A stretch of DNA of 64,000 nt from the NCBI RefSeq assembly GCF_026659735.1, contig NZ_JANSKK010000007.1, forward strand, positions 124,001-188,000, given 5' to 3'. Positions 8,524 through 17,828 of the stretch are shown here, piece after piece. Under the pieces are notes generated by a model. That model searched no databases. It had not been told where the DNA came from and saw nothing but the letters and a program-made list of their open reading frames with translations. Position 1 is the first letter of the stretch. The number at the start of each line of letters is the position of its first letter. The translations under genes were made by a program, and so were the position numbers. Source of the DNA: Staphylococcus pettenkoferi (GTDB lineage Bacteria; Bacillota; Bacilli; Staphylococcales; Staphylococcaceae).

Positions 8524-9150
8524 TTAAAAACCGAGTAAGTATGGGTTATCTATCTCACCCTCAACGGAAGTAGAAGGCCCGTGTCCTGGATAAAGTGGTA
8601 AGGTTTCATCGAGTTCAAACAATTTAAATTTAATACTATCGATAAGTGTCTCCATATCACCACGATATAAATCTGTACGACCAATACCGCCATTAAAGAG
8701 TGTATCTCCGACTATCGCAAAGTCATCAAAGATATAAGTTAAACTGCCAGGTGAATGGCCGGGTGTGTGTAGCACCTCAATTGAGAAATCTCCAATTTGG
8801 GTCGTACCCTCTTCAAGATTAGTTGGATGGGCTTGACTCGTAATCTCAGGTAAACCATATTGTTTAAATTTAGCAGCACCATTCTTCTCAGGGTCAGTTA
8901 AAAAGTCAAATTCTTCTTCATTTAAATACACAGGGACATCATATTCTGCTAGAATATCATCTAACGCGCCAATATGGTCAAAATGCGCATGGGTAAGAAT
9001 AATCCCAATGAGCGGTTTATCAATTTCTCTAAGACGTGTTAAGATCTTCTCGCTTTCACTTGAAGGATCTACGAGTAAGAGCTCATGATCATTTTCAATA
9101 AAATACGTATTCGTACTAGCAATACCTAAAGTTAAATGAGAAATTTGCAT
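8524..9150 (-). CDS. Metallo-beta-lactamase fold hydrolase (YqgX/glyoxalase II-like)
   Basis: 208 residues with the binuclear metal signature THAHFDH (H54, H56, D58, H59), H132 in HTPGHSPGS and D149 in VGDTLF, then GIGRTDLYRGD and a closing PGHGPST. This is the hydroxyacylglutathione-hydrolase-like subgroup. Because staphylococci use bacillithiol, a bacillithiol thioester hydrolase role is plausible, but this is inference. Last gene of the 5-FCL-rhomboid-yqgQ-glk-yqgV operon, and its ATG overlaps the preceding stop by 1 nt. Confidence 0.85.
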   Translation of the reverse strand: MQISHLTLGIASTNTYFIENDHELLLVDPSSESEKILTRLREIDKPLIGIILTHAHFDHIGALDDILAEYDVPVYLNEEEFDFLTDPEKNGAAKFKQYGLPEITSQAHPTNLEEGTTQIGDFSIEVLHTPGHSPGSLTYIFDDFAIVGDTLFNGGIGRTDLYRGDMETLIDSIKFKLFELDETLPLYPGHGPSTSVEGEIDNPYLLGF

Positions 9151-9476
9151 TATTGATCACCTTGGTTAGATAAGTGCTTTTGTACTGAAGCAAGTTTGTC
9201 ATTCATCTTACGAGATTTGTCTCTGCGGTCATCGATACGAAGGTTGGTACAAACGCGATCGAGTCCTTTATCAAACGGTAGCTCATGAATTGCTTGAACG
9301 ACTTCAAATAAATCTTTCAAGTCACCTTCAATTAATGTATTCATTGGTGTAAGTTGATAGTCTATCTTGCCTTCAGATTTAAATTCTTCGAGTTTAGTTT
9401 GAATTTCTGCAATATATTTACTTACACTTGGACCTTCAGTTCCTACTGGTATAACAACTACGTCTACAATTGCCAT
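9150..9476 (-). CDS. MTH1187/YqgV family thiamine-binding-like protein (DUF77)
   Basis: 108 residues with the family opening [24 protein letters not shown] and the conserved stretch LTPMNTLIEGDL. These ferredoxin-like-fold proteins form tetramers, and some bind hydroxymethylpyrimidine/thiamine. The cellular role is unclear. It overlaps the glk stop and the next start by 1 nt each, so it is translationally coupled in the glk operon. A link to thiamine-dependent sugar metabolism is only suggested by context. Confidence 0.85.
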   Translation of the reverse strand: MAIVDVVVIPVGTEGPSVSKYIAEIQTKLEEFKSEGKIDYQLTPMNTLIEGDLKDLFEVVQAIHELPFDKGLDRVCTNLRIDDRRDKSRKMNDKLASVQKHLSNQGDQ

Positions 9477-10462
9477 TATTTAACTCCTCCCTTTTCAATC
9501 ACGTAAGTGTAAATCAAGCCTGCTGCGCCGGTAATACCTGCATCGTTACCTAACTGAGCTTGAACAATTTCTGTTTCATATTGTGCAGGTGTGAAAGTGA
9601 TGTTGCGGTATTCAGTCTTAATATTCTCAATCAATATCGGCCCTGCTGTGGACATGCCGCCGCCCAGTATGATGTATTTCGGATTGCTTGTCACACTGAT
9701 AATACTACATACATAAGCGATATAGTTAGCGACTTTCTCAGTGATAAAGATACAGAATTGGTCGCCTGCTTTAGCTGCATCGAACACGTCTTTGGCTGTC
9801 ACTTTATGTTCTTTAATTAATTCGAGAATAGAAGATTTAAATGTCAGTTTCGGATAGTAAAAGTAAACGAGATTGACGACACCTGTTGCAGATGCGACCG
9901 TTTCCACACAACCTGACTTACCGCAATTACATCTGAAACGCTGATCTTGATCGATACGGAAGTGACCAATTTCTGCCCCAGAACCTTTGTGTCCATGAAC
10001 GATTTCTCCATTAGAGATAATACCGCCACCGAGTCCTGTACCTAGTGTAATCGCAACCACATCGTCAGCTTCGTTACCTGCACCTTTATGTTTCTCACCC
10101 AGCGCTGCAACGTTAGCGTCATTATCGACGTAGACCGGACAATCCACGAATTGTTGGAACATTTCGCGTACATGGACACGATCTTTCCAGTAGAGGTTGA
10201 CTGCCCCATCGACAATTCCCGATTCGAAATCTACGGGACCAGGCACGCCTATACCCACACCAATGACTTGTGCAAAGTCGTAGTCATGCGCAGAAAGTTG
10301 TTCTTCGAAAGATTGATAGATTTGTTCTAGTAGCTTGTACCCTGTAGGATCAGTTGTATCTGTTTTAATAGACCATTTATGAATCTGATTAATCTTCTCA
10401 TCAAATAGTCCTAGTTTACATGTTGTACCACCAACATCTGCCGCTAAAATGATTTTTGACAT
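9476..10462 (-). CDS. glk: Glucokinase (ROK family)
   Basis: 328 residues. Phosphorylates free cytosolic glucose to glucose-6-phosphate with ATP. The N-terminal phosphate loop [11 protein letters not shown] is at 8-18, catalytic NDAN at 114-117, and the ROK zinc site is H167 plus C178, C180 and C185 in CNCGKSGC. The second nucleotide motif TLGTGLGGG is at 139-147. Sits between yqgQ and yqgV as in Bacillus. This route is distinct from PTS uptake and handles glucose freed inside the cell or brought in by non-PTS carriers. Confidence 0.95.
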   Translation of the reverse strand: MSKIILAADVGGTTCKLGLFDEKINQIHKWSIKTDTTDPTGYKLLEQIYQSFEEQLSAHDYDFAQVIGVGIGVPGPVDFESGIVDGAVNLYWKDRVHVREMFQQFVDCPVYVDNDANVAALGEKHKGAGNEADDVVAITLGTGLGGGIISNGEIVHGHKGSGAEIGHFRIDQDQRFRCNCGKSGCVETVASATGVVNLVYFYYPKLTFKSSILELIKEHKVTAKDVFDAAKAGDQFCIFITEKVANYIAYVCSIISVTSNPKYIILGGGMSTAGPILIENIKTEYRNITFTPAQYETEIVQAQLGNDAGITGAAGLIYTYVIEKGGVK

Positions 10463-10466
10463 AATT

Positions 10467-10670
10467 CTACTTCCTTCTTTGACTAATAATTAATTTACAT
10501 TGAACATATTGTTCTTTGGATATCAAATCAAATTGATAAAGCTGCTTAATTTCTTGTTCAATCATTTCCAAATAATCGTTAGGATCTTTGAAGTAAATGA
10601 TGAATCCAAACTGCTTTAACAATTGTAAGACATCATAGAAAGACTGAATTTCTTTAGGCATACTAATCAT
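10467..10670 (-). CDS. YqgQ family small protein (DUF910)
   Basis: 67 residues rich in aromatic and charged residues. The pattern [31 protein letters not shown] matches the YqgQ family, a three-helix bundle conserved next to glucokinase in Bacillales; structures suggest nucleic-acid binding. It overlaps the rhomboid stop by 8 nt. A second ATG 9 nt downstream (10661) is an alternative start. No function is established; the constant pairing with glk suggests a regulatory or helper role. Confidence 0.8.
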   Translation of the reverse strand: MISMPKEIQSFYDVLQLLKQFGFIIYFKDPNDYLEMIEQEIKQLYQFDLISKEQYVQCKLIISQRRK

Positions 10671-12102
10671 CCAACTCTTTCTTTAACCTTTGATAAGCAT
10701 CCTTATTCGGATCAGCTTTGACAGCTTTTTTAATATAGCTTTTGGCTTTGCTTTTATTATCAATCGCGCGACTAGCAATCGCCAGTTCATAGTTTAAAAT
10801 GCCTGAGTTCGGATGTTCACGTATACCGCGTTGCCAATCTGCAATCGCTTCGGTCTTTGAATGTTTGCTTGCAGTAATTAATCCTTTAAGATAATAGGTT
10901 TCATCGTCATCATAGTGCTTCGCAATTGTGTGTTTCACCATACTCTCTGCACTGTCATAATGTCCAGCTGACATTTCACTGGTAATAATATGGTTATAAA
11001 TATTCTTCTCTTGTATGGTATAGATTCGGATTTGAGCTGCTAAAAAGAGTACAAGTGTAATAATCAAGACAATCCAAAATCCGGTACGATTATGCTTAAA
11101 GTAATAACCCATTAGCGTGATTAAGATACCGCCAATTAAACCACCAAGATGTGCCACAATATTGATATTTGGAATAAATATTGAAACACCGATTAGTATA
11201 ACTAATACAATGAGCAGTTGACCGATTAATTTACGATTAAACGTCTTACTTAAGTACATAAATGTAAAAATAGCACCAATTAGTCCAAATATCGCGCCAC
11301 TCGCGCCAGCAGATACAGTATGCGTATTAAAAGATAATGACGCAAAGTTACCGAATAAACCAGCGAACAAGTAAATCACTAACATGCGCCAGTGGCCGAC
11401 GATAGACTCAACAATTTTACCAAAGATGAATAAACTCAACATGTTCATGAGTAAATGTTCAAAGTTAAAGTGTAGAAACATCGAAGTGATCAGTCGATAC
11501 CATTCACCATGAACAAAGTTAAAATGAACTAATCCACCCACATCTAAAAGTTTGAAGTCTGAAAATCGATCCAGAACTAAAAACATAATGAGCCAAATAA
11601 AGACGTTAATCGCAATTAAACTATACGTAATCGGCGCAAACTTCAACATATGTTTCTCAATAGGATTAATATTCAATGCTTGCTTACGATAATGGGACTT
11701 CGTCTTCTTGTCTTCGAAGCGGCTTGCCAAGCGTAATCCAAGACTAGAAGTGACTCGATTAACATCAGATTTCTCACGCAATATTTTAAAGCGATATTTA
11801 TGGCTATGATGACTGTCTAAATCCTCATTTGCGAAACCTTTATCAGTAAGTATAAATACATTGTATTGTTTCGGTGTAAAGTTGAGAAACTGAGTAATAT
11901 CTGAATGGTGCTCATCGATTCGTTCTTTAATAAAACGCACATCTTGTGTTGAACTTGCACCGTACTGAAAGATGGCTACCTTCTTCGTTTGATAATTAGC
12001 AAGCCAAATCTCGGTATGGTCTTTATTATCATGAACCAGATGATAGTTCTTATATTTGATCCATAAATAGATAAGTTTCCAATAGTTTCTTTCTATATTC
12101 AT
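10663..12102 (-). CDS. Rhomboid intramembrane serine protease with C-terminal TPR repeats (YqgP/GluP type)
   Basis: 479 residues in three parts. A soluble N-terminal domain (1-150) is followed by a six- to seven-helix membrane core (about 155-370). Catalytic S268 lies in AGASG and H318 in NIVAHLGG, and the oxyanion-side HFNFEHLLMN motif is at 211-220. A C-terminal tail (about 380-479) has two or three TPR-like helix pairs (AIADWQRGIREHPNSG, KSYIKKAVKADPN). In B. subtilis YqgP cleaves membrane proteins such as the Mg transporter MgtE together with FtsH. The catalytic dyad is intact. It is the second gene of its operon. Confidence 0.9.
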   Translation of the reverse strand: MNIERNYWKLIYLWIKYKNYHLVHDNKDHTEIWLANYQTKKVAIFQYGASSTQDVRFIKERIDEHHSDITQFLNFTPKQYNVFILTDKGFANEDLDSHHSHKYRFKILREKSDVNRVTSSLGLRLASRFEDKKTKSHYRKQALNINPIEKHMLKFAPITYSLIAINVFIWLIMFLVLDRFSDFKLLDVGGLVHFNFVHGEWYRLITSMFLHFNFEHLLMNMLSLFIFGKIVESIVGHWRMLVIYLFAGLFGNFASLSFNTHTVSAGASGAIFGLIGAIFTFMYLSKTFNRKLIGQLLIVLVILIGVSIFIPNINIVAHLGGLIGGILITLMGYYFKHNRTGFWIVLIITLVLFLAAQIRIYTIQEKNIYNHIITSEMSAGHYDSAESMVKHTIAKHYDDDETYYLKGLITASKHSKTEAIADWQRGIREHPNSGILNYELAIASRAIDNKSKAKSYIKKAVKADPNKDAYQRLKKELDD

Positions 12103-12114
12103 TTGTGCCTCCGC

Positions 12115-12651
12115 TTAAGTTGTAGTTTCAATCATTCGATCGACTGGTTGGTCATGACTTTCAGGTGTAAAGTCATGGCGTTGAATATCATAGATTAAAC
12201 TTAATGTTGGAGGTTGATGATTGGTTAAGTATTTATCGAAGTAACCGCCTCCGTAGCCGATCCGATAACCATCGTCTTTAAACACTACTCCAGGGACAAT
12301 CACTAAATCAAGCTGATTACATAAAGGTGTATCTTCTGTCACATGATTGATTCCTTTATCATCTGGGCCTATCGCATCCATGTGTGGGAGGTGTTTGAAA
12401 TTCATTTCCTTGTGCGCATAGTCTGTTTCAGGAACGTACACTTCTTTACCTTGTTCAAGCATGCGTTCAATGATAGGTGTGGTGTTCACTTCATGTGGCA
12501 TCGATAATACGATTCCTACTTTTTGCGCTTGTTGGAATTGTTCCGTTTCATAAAGTTGCTGAGCTAAGTCTTCATCAGCGCGTTGTTTGGTTTCTTTATC
12601 TAACGCTTTCATTTGTTGAAGCGTTTCCTTTCTTAACGACTTCTTAGACAT
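12115..12651 (-). CDS. 5-formyltetrahydrofolate cyclo-ligase
   Basis: 178 residues. Converts 5-formyl-THF to 5,10-methenyl-THF with ATP, which rescues folate trapped by serine hydroxymethyltransferase. The N-terminal basic helix (KKSLRKETLQQMKAL) and the ATP/Mg loop DDGYRIGYGGGYFDKYL (about 126-142) are diagnostic. First gene of the operon running to the metallo-hydrolase, with a good sigma-A promoter 30-60 nt upstream. It has a folate-pool link to the gcv operon in this window, though the two are not co-transcribed. Confidence 0.93.
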   Translation of the reverse strand: MSKKSLRKETLQQMKALDKETKQRADEDLAQQLYETEQFQQAQKVGIVLSMPHEVNTTPIIERMLEQGKEVYVPETDYAHKEMNFKHLPHMDAIGPDDKGINHVTEDTPLCNQLDLVIVPGVVFKDDGYRIGYGGGYFDKYLTNHQPPTLSLIYDIQRHDFTPESHDQPVDRMIETTT

Positions 12652-12681
12652 GCTTACACCCTCTTTATATAAACTAAATAT

Positions 12682-12710
12682 ATTATAACGTTTCTCTGAG
12701 GCGATGTCAT
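12682..12710 (-). promoter_or_regulatory. Sigma-A promoter of the 5-FCL/rhomboid/glk operon
   Basis: On the minus strand ATGACA (12705-12710) is followed by a 17-bp spacer and a perfect TATAAT (12682-12687), about 30 nt before the 5-FCL start codon. Confidence 0.7.
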
Positions 12711-13069
12711 TTCAGGGCTGTCACCACGGTAGATAAAATTAGTTTAAGGACAAATTATGAAATTGAATATAGTTTTCTTGAACTGACTATAATTACAAGT
12801 GTTGAATTTATAATTAATTTAACGCACAAATTTGAGTAAAGTAAGCTTTATTTATTGGAAGGTTTGGATACTAGTGGGAACCAAGACGATGAAATCAAAA
12901 CTTTCTGTGTATTTAAAAGTTTACCGTTAAATTATAAAGATTTGCCTCAATAATTCTCATTCAACAATTGCGCAAGGCTAGTCTGTAGTTAAGGTTACAG
13001 GGGCTACCTCAAACACGAATCAACTGTGCGGGGGCAAGACAACGAAATTAAATATTTCTGTCTTGCACC
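12711..13069. other. Gene-free intergenic stretch with degenerate palindromic repeats
   Basis: No credible reading frame is seen in about 360 bases. Two segments (around 12874-12910 and 13028-13068) share a pattern: GTGGGAACCAAGACGATGAA and CGGGGGCAAGACAACGAA, each followed by an AT spacer and TTTCTGT. The second folds (CAAGACA with TGTCTTG). They look like decayed copies of the intergenic GTGGGAC...GTCCCAC-type palindromes common in staphylococci. No function can be assigned. Confidence 0.45.
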
Positions 13070-13103
13070 TAAAAAAGTACCAAGCTCCGAAGAACTTGGT
13101 ACT
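13070..13103 (-). terminator. Intrinsic terminator of rpmG
   Basis: Minus strand: a 9-bp perfect stem (13095-13103 with 13077-13085) followed by TTTTTT, 10 nt after the rpmG stop. Confidence 0.85.
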
Positions 13104-13113
13104 CGAAAATTTC

Positions 13114-13263
13114 TTATTTAGTTTCACGGTGTAAAGTGTGTTTGTTATCACGTGAACAGAATTTTTTCATTTCAATACGTTCTGGGTTATTGCGCTTGTT
13201 TTTAGTAGAAATGTAGTTTCTGTCACCACATTCTGTGCAAGCTAATGTAATATCTACGCGCAT
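13114..13263 (-). CDS. rpmG: Large ribosomal subunit protein bL33
   Basis: 49 residues from ATG 13261-13263, with strong SD AAGGAGG upstream. The sequence [19 protein letters not shown]...HRETK is a typical staphylococcal bL33. The first zinc pair C9/C12 is kept. In the second pair only C36 remains and the partner position is Asp39 ([10 protein letters not shown]), so the four-cysteine ribbon is incomplete. This is a half-way form between C-plus and C-minus bL33, often seen in the staphylococcal RpmG2 paralogue. Monocistronic, with its own terminator. Confidence 0.95.
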   Translation of the reverse strand: MRVDITLACTECGDRNYISTKNKRNNPERIEMKKFCSRDNKHTLHRETK

Positions 13264-13385
13264 GTTGTGTTCCTCCTTATCTCTTCATAATACGACTAAT
13301 TTATGATACCACTTCAAAGAGAAAATGAAAAGTATTATTTAACATTCTACCCTTTTTTCAAGCCGTTTTTACTCTTCTCAAACCA

Positions 13386-15434
13386 TTAGTCTTTATGATT
13401 TTTAAAATAATAATTAATGACATCGCGACCTAAGTCTCCACCGTTGAGCCATGGTTCAGGCACGGGTTGGTTCGTATACACAATACTGAACGCTAATTTC
13501 GGTTTATCAGCAGGTGCATAACCAATATATGTGGAGTTAACTCGAGGATGACCATCTTGGTAAACCTCTGCAGTACCTGTCTTACCTGCTGAAGTCACGT
13601 CAGTATTATGGAAACTTTGATAGCCTGTACCATCAATCTTGTTAAAGGTCATCTTGAAGCCTTCTTGAACTTGGCTAAGTTCATCTGAAGTATTATTGAT
13701 ACGGTTTAAGACGTTACCTTTAATCTTATGTTTCAATGGTCCGACTTCATCTTTGTTTGTTGCATCTCTCACTTCTAAACCAATATGAGGTTGAACACGG
13801 TAACCATCATTAGCAATGGTTGAAACATATTGAGAAAGCTGCATTGGTGTATACGTATCATACTGACCGATCGCAAGATCTAAATAGTTACCTGAGTTCG
13901 TATTTAACGGTTCTATTTGACCACTTGTTTCGTTTGGTAAATCAATACCTGTCTTAACCCCTAGACCTACTTGGTTAAGTCCTTTACGTAATTTTTGACC
14001 GGCCTCTGTAATGTTATTAGGTAGAGACATATTAGGTGTGTATGGATCACCTGCAAGTTTCAACGCTGTCTTGAACATATATACGTTGGATGAATGCATG
14101 AGCGCTTCTTTATCATCAATATCCTTGCGACCGTGTTGGTTGAAGTATGAGTGCTTCGTTAAGCCGCCATTGAATTTCAATGGTTCGTCAATCATGTGCT
14201 CACCGACCTTAATGGCATTATTTTGATAGCCAGCAAGTAACGTGCCACCTTTGACTGAAGAACCTACAGCATATTGGCTCGTAAAGTTACCGATATCGTA
14301 ATCTGTGAGACTACCATCTTTATCAATTTGTTTACCTGCCATCGCAAGAATATCTCCATTTTTAGGATCTTGTACGACAATCATCGCTTTATCCATATCT
14401 TTGGCACCTTCGCCACGGAGTTTCTTAATTTGTTTCTCAAGATATTCTTCTGTCTTTTTCTGTAAGTCTATGTCGATACTCAAGACGAGATCATCACCGC
14501 GTGAACCAGGGTTGACGACTTTAGAGTCTTTGACTTCACCTGATTTGTCAGTCGTGTATTTCATCTCTTTCTTCTTACCTTTCAACACATCTTCGTATTG
14601 ATATTCAAGGTAAGATTTGCCGACGCGGTCATTACGTGAATAGCCTTTGGACAAGTATTTATCCGTTAGCTCTTTCGGTATACCTTCTTCAGGTGTTGAG
14701 ACATCACCAAAGACCCCTCTTAACGTTTTGCCGTAAGGATATTTACGATCCCAATCCATGGTTGTATTTACACCTGGTAAGTCGGAAAGTTTTTGAGAAA
14801 CTGCAGCGTATTCTTTATCAGAAACGTCATCATTCTTGATGGTTTGTGGGTTTAATGTGGAACCAGCCATCATTTCTCGATAAATTGCGAGTACTTGTAA
14901 ATCTTTCTTAGATAAACTATCAAGCTCTTTCTTTCCGATCTTATTGTGTTGTGCTTTGTCGAACTGATCTTGAGAAATACTGCCATCGTTGAGTAAATTC
15001 TCTTCACGTTTCATCATGGATTGCGCTTTTTCTGGGTGGAGTTGAATCCAGAAATCTTGTTTATCTCTTTTAGTAATCTTATCTGTTTTCATATCGATGA
15101 GAGAAGATAATTTTTTAGCTGTCTTAAGAATTTCTCCTTGTGATGTCTTCTTACCTCTCGTATATGTAATAGCTTTTTTCGAAGCATTATCTACTAATAC
15201 ATTACCGTTACGATCGAGAATTCTTCCTCGAGGCACGGACTCATTTACTGTTATGTTTTCGCTATCTTTGATTTGTTCTTTATAGTGAGAACCTTGTGCG
15301 ATTTGTAAGTAACCCAATCGCAGTACGATGATGGCAAAAATAAATACAATCACACCAAAGATAAAACGAATACGTTTATTCATGGTGTTTCTTATTTTTT
15401 CATCATTTGATCTTTCCTTTAATCTTTTTAACAA
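13386..15434 (-). CDS. pbp3: Penicillin-binding protein 3 (class B transpeptidase)
   Basis: 682 residues, matching S. aureus PBP3 (691). A cytoplasmic basic tail is followed by one membrane helix at 22-44. The dimerization domain carries the class B motif PRGRILDRNG (68-77), and then comes the transpeptidase domain. Active-site Ser392 lies in SSVK (392-395), SSN is at 448-450, and KTG at 618-620. It crosslinks peptidoglycan in the septal/lateral wall with SEDS partners. The start is TTG with AGAGGTAGG ahead and matches the S. aureus N-terminus. All catalytic motifs are intact. No mecA-like features. Confidence 0.94.
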   Translation of the reverse strand: MLKRLKERSNDEKIRNTMNKRIRFIFGVIVFIFAIIVLRLGYLQIAQGSHYKEQIKDSENITVNESVPRGRILDRNGNVLVDNASKKAITYTRGKKTSQGEILKTAKKLSSLIDMKTDKITKRDKQDFWIQLHPEKAQSMMKREENLLNDGSISQDQFDKAQHNKIGKKELDSLSKKDLQVLAIYREMMAGSTLNPQTIKNDDVSDKEYAAVSQKLSDLPGVNTTMDWDRKYPYGKTLRGVFGDVSTPEEGIPKELTDKYLSKGYSRNDRVGKSYLEYQYEDVLKGKKKEMKYTTDKSGEVKDSKVVNPGSRGDDLVLSIDIDLQKKTEEYLEKQIKKLRGEGAKDMDKAMIVVQDPKNGDILAMAGKQIDKDGSLTDYDIGNFTSQYAVGSSVKGGTLLAGYQNNAIKVGEHMIDEPLKFNGGLTKHSYFNQHGRKDIDDKEALMHSSNVYMFKTALKLAGDPYTPNMSLPNNITEAGQKLRKGLNQVGLGVKTGIDLPNETSGQIEPLNTNSGNYLDLAIGQYDTYTPMQLSQYVSTIANDGYRVQPHIGLEVRDATNKDEVGPLKHKIKGNVLNRINNTSDELSQVQEGFKMTFNKIDGTGYQSFHNTDVTSAGKTGTAEVYQDGHPRVNSTYIGYAPADKPKLAFSIVYTNQPVPEPWLNGGDLGRDVINYYFKNHKD

Positions 15435-15570
15435 CGCAACCTACCTCTATTCAATCGTTCTCTCTTAAAAGCATAAATGATTACGAAAGATTTTTCTATC
15501 ATTTTAGTCAAATTAACTTGAGAAGATTTAACGTAGGGATTTGTGTTAGAAAGCACAGCTAACATAAATA

Positions 15571-15603
15571 AGGCTGCCGACGAGATATTCTCATCGACAG
15601 CCT
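15571..15603 (-). terminator. Intrinsic terminator of sodA
   Basis: Minus strand: GAGGCTGTCGATGAG pairs imperfectly with CTCGTCGGCAGCCT around a short AT loop, followed by TTATTTAT, about 40 nt after the sodA stop. The long, slightly mismatched stem is GC-rich for this genome. Confidence 0.7.
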
Positions 15604-15640
15604 CATACTCCCTAATAGTTAAACTTTAGAGTGATGACGA

Positions 15641-16240
15641 TTATTTAGCAGCGTTGTATAATTCGTCAACTTTTTCCCAGTTAACTACGTTCCAGAATTG
15701 TTTGATATATTCTGGGCGTGCGTTTTGATATTTAAGGTAGTAAGCGTGTTCCCAAACGTCGATACCTAAGATAGGTGTTTTACCTTCTGTAATTGGGTTG
15801 TCTTGGTTTGGAGTTGAAGTGATTTCTAATTTACCGTTATTCACTACTAACCAAGCCCAGCCAGAACCGAAACGTCCAGCAGCTGCATCAGCAAACTCTT
15901 CTTTGAATTTGTCTAATGAACCCCATTGTTTTTTGATTTCATCAATTACAGTACCTTCTTCTTTAGAATTAGGAGTCATCATTTCCCAGAATAATGAGTG
16001 GTTTAAGTGTCCACCACCATTGTTACGTACTGCAGTTTGAATATCGCTTGGTACGCTGTCAAGGTTAGCTACGATTTCTTCGATTGATTTAGATTCTAAA
16101 TCAGTACCTTCGATAGCTGAATTTAATTTAGTAACATAAGTGTTGTGGTGTTTATCATGATGGATAGTCATTGTTTCTTTATCGATATAAGGTTCTAACG
16201 CATCATAGTCGTAAGGTAATTTTGGTAATTCAAAAGCCAT
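15641..16240 (-). CDS. sodA: Superoxide dismutase (Mn/Fe)
   Basis: 199 residues. Converts superoxide to peroxide and oxygen in the cytosol. All four metal ligands are present at the canonical positions: H27, H81, D161 and H165 ([11 protein letters not shown]). The [11 protein letters not shown] and GSGWAWLV stretches are standard. The neighbouring zur-znuBC set and pbp3 are the usual staphylococcal context. Residues that decide Mn versus cambialistic use cannot be called here with certainty. A perfect -10 within a dyad lies upstream. Confidence 0.96.
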   Translation of the reverse strand: MAFELPKLPYDYDALEPYIDKETMTIHHDKHHNTYVTKLNSAIEGTDLESKSIEEIVANLDSVPSDIQTAVRNNGGGHLNHSLFWEMMTPNSKEEGTVIDEIKKQWGSLDKFKEEFADAAAGRFGSGWAWLVVNNGKLEITSTPNQDNPITEGKTPILGIDVWEHAYYLKYQNARPEYIKQFWNVVNWEKVDELYNAAK

Positions 16241-16358
16241 AAATAATCATCCTCCTAAGTTTTCTTCACCTTTAGAATAACAATAAAGCCAGATAACGAC
16301 AAAGTTTCTGCTTGATACATCATACTCAGTCGCTCGTTGTCTCTTTGTTATCTTTACA

Positions 16359-16380
16359 GTCATATTATATCTCATATGAC
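16359..16380 (-). promoter_or_regulatory. sodA promoter -10 inside a GTCATAT-N8-ATATGAC dyad
   Basis: A perfect TATAAT (minus strand, 16364-16369) lies about 125 nt before the sodA ATG. It is embedded in a 7-bp inverted repeat (16359-16365 and 16374-16380), and a weak TTTAAA -35 lies 16 bp away. The dyad could be an operator. The rest of 16241-16507 shows no gene. Confidence 0.5.
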
Positions 16381-16507
16381 AACTTTTTAAACATTTCCTG
16401 ATTATAAATCGACCATTCTACTCAGAATTCAGACTAATGGCCTACCCTAGAATTTACATTTGATGTAGGAATACATGATAGGACGTAAATACGTCGTTTT
16501 TGCCCAT

Positions 16508-16546
16508 TAAAAATCTCAGCCCAACAGAAAGTGTCGAGCTGAGATT
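16508..16546 (-). terminator. Intrinsic terminator of the znuC-znuB-zur operon
   Basis: Minus strand: AATCTCAGC (16538-16546) pairs with GCTGAGATT (16512-16520), followed by a T-run, about 15 nt after the zur stop. Confidence 0.85.
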
Positions 16547-16561
16547 ACAAATATCTAGATA

Positions 16562-16978
16562 TTAATGTGCTTTCTGGCAAGCTTCACAAATACCGTAAAC
16601 TTCAAGTTTGTGTTGATGAATCGCAACACCTGGTAAATAGGATTTGATGTTGTCGATTGGACAATAATCAATCACTTTCGTATCACCACAAGATTCGCAG
16701 ATAAAGTGATGGTGGTGATGATCTGTACAAGCAATTCTAAACTTCATTTCTCCATCTAATTCTGTGCTTTCGATAATACCTAACTCTTTAAACAAATGTA
16801 AGTTACGATAAATCGTATCGAAAGAGATACCTGGATAGTTATGTTCGAGTTCTGCTTGAACGTGTTTTGCATTGATATATTTATCTTCATTAACGAACAG
16901 CTGAATCATATCGCGTCTTTTATCTGTATACTTATGACCCTTGTTTTTTAAAATTTTAATCGCATTATCTGTCTTCAT
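16562..16978 (-). CDS. zur: Zinc uptake regulator (Fur family)
   Basis: 138 residues. N-terminal winged helix ([15 protein letters not shown] at about 53-67 is the recognition region), then a metal-binding dimer domain. Structural zinc cysteines are C94/C97 (CESC) and C131/C134 (CEAC). A run of five histidines at 87-91 plus HQH 121-123 supplies the sensing site. Its assignment as Zur rather than Fur or PerR rests on these motifs and on being in the same operon as znuB and znuC. It overlaps znuB by 14 nt. It likely represses the znu genes when zinc is ample. Confidence 0.92.
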   Translation of the reverse strand: MKTDNAIKILKNKGHKYTDKRRDMIQLFVNEDKYINAKHVQAELEHNYPGISFDTIYRNLHLFKELGIIESTELDGEMKFRIACTDHHHHHFICESCGDTKVIDYCPIDNIKSYLPGVAIHQHKLEVYGICEACQKAH

Positions 16979-17828
16979 GTGTTTTCACTCCTTTTACACT
17001 ATGAGATCTCACTTTCTGTATCAACATAACGAGTGCGAGACCCAGAACGAGTAAGATAACAATGACTCCACCTGGTGAGAGGTTTAGGTAGAAGGCAAGT
17101 ACGAGACCTGCAATGACTGCTATCTCACCGATAACAATACTGAGCAAGATAAGTTGTTTAAAGGCTTTCGTCAATCTGAGAGAAATAGCTACGGGCAGTG
17201 TGATAAGCGCGCTGACAAGCAAGATACCCACGACGCGCATTGAAGCTGAAATAACCATAGCTACAATAACGATAAAGAGGAATTGTATCCACTTTGGTAT
17301 GCCGATTACAGCACTATACTCTTCGTCGAATGAGAGTAAAAATAATTCTTTGTAAAGTGACAGGATAAAAATAACCACTATCAATGTGATGATCAAGATC
17401 GTAATCGTGTCACTTAAAGTGACTGCACTGATTGATCCGAAAAGTAAGCCAATTATCTCTTGATTAAAACCATCAGCGAGTGAGATAAAGATCGCACTCA
17501 ATGCAATCCCTGCACTCATAATAATGGGAATCGCAATTTCTTGATAATTGTTGTAGGACGTCCGAAGTTTCTCAATAAGTAAAGCACCTACCACAGCATA
17601 CAGAATACCGAACCACATTGGGTTAATAAAAGCAACTGCAGGGACGACTGTAATAAGGAACATGCCGAATGAAATTCCACCGAGCGTGACGTGGCTGAGT
17701 GCGTCGGCAATTAAAGATAAACGGCGGACCACGATAAAGGCGCCGATGAGTGGCGCGACGAAACCGATGAGCAGACCACTGATAAGCGAGTAGCGGACGA
17801 AATCGAAATTGAGTAATGCATCAATCAT
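16965..17828 (-). CDS. znuB: Zinc ABC transporter permease (ZnuB/MreB-type)
   Basis: 287 residues with eight or so hydrophobic helices, an ABC-3 family permease. The N-terminal [31 protein letters not shown] is the family signature. It partners the ATPase encoded directly upstream (4-nt ATGA overlap) and the Zur repressor downstream. The solute-binding lipoprotein (AdcA/ZnuA) is not in this window, as in other staphylococci, where it is encoded elsewhere. Called mreB in older S. aureus papers; this has nothing to do with actin-like MreB. Confidence 0.9.
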   Translation of the reverse strand: MIDALLNFDFVRYSLISGLLIGFVAPLIGAFIVVRRLSLIADALSHVTLGGISFGMFLITVVPAVAFINPMWFGILYAVVGALLIEKLRTSYNNYQEIAIPIIMSAGIALSAIFISLADGFNQEIIGLLFGSISAVTLSDTITILIITLIVVIFILSLYKELFLLSFDEEYSAVIGIPKWIQFLFIVIVAMVISASMRVVGILLVSALITLPVAISLRLTKAFKQLILLSIVIGEIAVIAGLVLAFYLNLSPGGVIVILLVLGLALVMLIQKVRSHSVKGVKTHEDR

